DNA of 6,741 nt, taken from contig JAIOPF010000308.1 in assembly GCA_021414045.1 (NCBI GenBank), forward strand, positions 1 to 6,741, written 5' to 3'. Below the pieces are notes generated by a model that was not told the origin of the DNA, did not search any database, and saw only the letters and a list, made by a program, of their open reading frames with translations. Position 1 is the stretch's first letter; the number at the start of each line of letters is the position of its first letter. Positions 6,101 to 6,741 of this stretch are shown here, piece after piece. Both the position numbers and the translations under genes were made by a program. Source of the stretch: Deltaproteobacteria bacterium (GTDB lineage Bacteria; UBA10199; DSSB01).

Positions 6101-6741
6101 AGCCCCAAAATTCGCGATCTTCTCAGGGTTATCGATCGGGTCGTCGAAAGTAATATCAACGTCTTTATTTTTGGGGAGTCTGGCACCGGCAAGGAGCTTA
6201 TCGCTCAGGCCATCCATTACAACGGGCCTAGGAAGGAAAACCCCTTCATTTCAGAAAACTGCGCCGCCATTCCTGAGAATCTGATGGAGAGCGAGTTGTT
6301 CGGCCACGTGCGAGGCGCGTTTACAGGAGCCGAGCGGAACAAGGTTGGGCTTTTTCAAATGGCGGATGGCGGGACACTTTTCTTGGACGAAGTAGGGGAA
6401 ATGTCTCCGGCATTGCAGGCGAAATTACTAAGGGCCCTTCAGGAACAAATGATTCGCCCCGTGGGGAGCAACCGATATTCGAAGGTGAATGTCCGCGTGA
6501 TCTCCGCGTCGAATAAAAATCTTCGCGAATTGGTGGCTAAGAAAAAATTTAGGCAAGACCTATATTATCGAATAAACGTGATGCAAATCAATTTGCCTCC
6601 ACTGAGAGATAGAAGGGAAGACATCCCCTTGCTTGTCGAAAGATTTATTGAAATGGAATGTCCTGAAAAATCAAGGCCTCGGGTTGGCAAGGAGGCATTG
6701 AAAACGATGATGGATTATGGCTGGCCCGGAAATATCCGCGA
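3176..6741 (+). CDS. Ser/Thr kinase-TPR-GAF-sigma-54 AAA+ activator in one chain, 3' end cut
   Basis: One frame stays open for 1188 codons and runs off the right edge. Residues 11-275 are a Ser/Thr kinase with intact motifs: Gly loop GRGGQG (19-24), K42, helix-C E60, H130-R131-D132-IKPQN, D161-F162-G163, A185-P186-E187, D199 and R262. No transmembrane segment follows, so it is cytoplasmic. Residues about 318-735 are a helical TPR solenoid whose clearest units keep a 40-residue period (for example G481, G521, G601). A GAF domain spans about 762-913 (ERGFVIL at 791, VPL and YLDNR later). A charged coiled-coil linker (about 914-968) joins it to a sigma-54 activator domain (about 969 onward). There the Walker A is GESGTGKE (1000-1007), the sigma-54-contacting GAFTGA is at 1047-1052, Walker B LFLDE ends at 1072, sensor N is 1113, the FRQDLYYR region is 1125-1132, and WPGNIR (1183-1188) is the last visible motif. 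A Fis-type DNA-binding helix-turn-helix would be expected next but is outside the window. Likely role: turn Ser/Thr kinase and ligand signals into sigma-54 transcription. The domain calls are strong; the inputs and target genes are inferred. Confidence 0.95.
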   Translation, partial: MTPNREIWKERYRLLYLLGRGGQGETYLAEDLQADHALLALKILDGNSGGPRSEGEFLRECRMLQRLRHINIARVCDFGRDGDHLFYATEYVEGGNFVSESVSKDWNAVFRFIVQACWALGYLHQQGIVHRDIKPQNLLVGRLHDGNPNNFFDRGMVRVIDFGLASWLDKLSFDENPVGTPSYMAPEIWHGEKYDHRADIYSLGLVLFELAWGKLPSGNGTISDFLEKRMGVRDLSSLSRWGVPPGVIEIIRRTIDPDPGKRLSDAREAIQILNRLEGEKFHLDATDGPPSVTAPPLRRLAKRRALKENVLNDGLCESILVELKALSRAGRKAEALELCRRISLQVRRWDRAQPVDEFFAVFLHLLAEAGEISEAKSSLREFGLHPAFNNQKTFEYFLASIHLSLRVGDINSASRSLESIPPNLRHAAERSQEARLENYTGWIQKAEGKWAEASGSFERAADLAALAGREDLKASFLANSGSNYFEQGRWKYAYQKFQDALAIAETLENRSLLATILNNLGNLYLYFGRWGEADTALRESLSLAEECQNKSLIAYNHYLLTVAEEGAGNFESAKSGLERAILASKELGDPESLLQAILALGYHEMGAGNLKKSRGLLNDLRRRSKNAGNAGYIFQADWLELKLGLVSGAATRGLKKLMAIVVAAAEKMGNPMVLWQVYFDEGNLEKQLGNLKGSRTKYEKAHSILQNISLEVPEVYRNSFFRDRKKAGLLKAIQELKSGSPSPVESAGPFLAASFRFTDWVDLNRRILQQHRVDEVLQEILEAALRLSGAERGFVILVEEGSPKIRAARNIGIEALSQKDMRFSATVVAEVMRSGKSQIILDAESDERFSPADSVKAMKLRSLLCVPLCAAGKSEGLVYLDNRLRHGVFQEDHRTLIEALADQASLALEHARLNEENLRAIEDLRKSKKVIEKLNVRLEEKLEVTSESLMAAQESLRRQNQETSLRYQYGNIVGQSPKIRDLLRVIDRVVESNINVFIFGESGTGKELIAQAIHYNGPRKENPFISENCAAIPENLMESELFGHVRGAFTGAERNKVGLFQMADGGTLFLDEVGEMSPALQAKLLRALQEQMIRPVGSNRYSKVNVRVISASNKNLRELVAKKKFRQDLYYRINVMQINLPPLRDRREDIPLLVERFIEMECPEKSRPRVGKEALKTMMDYGWPGNIR

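Overview
The window reads as bacterial signalling DNA from a Gram-negative, probably of the Bdellovibrionota/Myxococcota (former Deltaproteobacteria) type. Three things suggest this: an HRDVSP-type Ser/Thr kinase with a membrane anchor and PEGA domains, an enhancer-binding protein of the sigma-54 family, and a near-consensus sigma-54 promoter. GC content looks moderate in genes and low in one intergenic region. The lineage is an inference from protein style; no marker gene is present.

Layout. (1) Positions 1-780, minus strand: a partial gene for an exported protein of unknown function with a Sec signal peptide; its C-terminus lies beyond the left edge. (2) 781-1082: a 302-bp gap that looks like a complete control region for that gene. 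It holds a sigma-54 -24/-12 promoter (862-877), paired GGAAAATT repeats about 110-135 bp upstream of the predicted start, a leader hairpin (807-832), a ribosome binding site, and a terminator-like hairpin next to the kinase stop codon. (3) 1083-2960, minus strand: a complete 625-residue membrane Ser/Thr kinase with one transmembrane helix and two PEGA domains outside. (4) 2961-3175: an AT-rich divergent intergenic region with several dyads. (5) 3176-6741, plus strand: one uninterrupted reading frame of at least 1188 codons, open at the right edge. It encodes in one chain a Ser/Thr kinase, a TPR solenoid, a GAF domain, a coiled coil and a sigma-54 AAA+ activator domain.

How the parts may work together (inference). 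The PEGA kinase would sense something in the envelope. The divergently encoded kinase-TPR-GAF-activator would combine kinase, protein-protein and small-ligand input and drive sigma-54 RNA polymerase directly. The exported-protein gene, which has the best sigma-54 promoter seen here, is the obvious local target. Every catalytic motif checked in both kinases and in the AAA+ domain is intact. What I find most worth following up is the fusion of a Ser/Thr kinase to a sigma-54 activator beside a matching promoter. The wiring itself is not shown by the sequence.

No tRNA, rRNA, CRISPR array, insertion sequence or transposase was seen.
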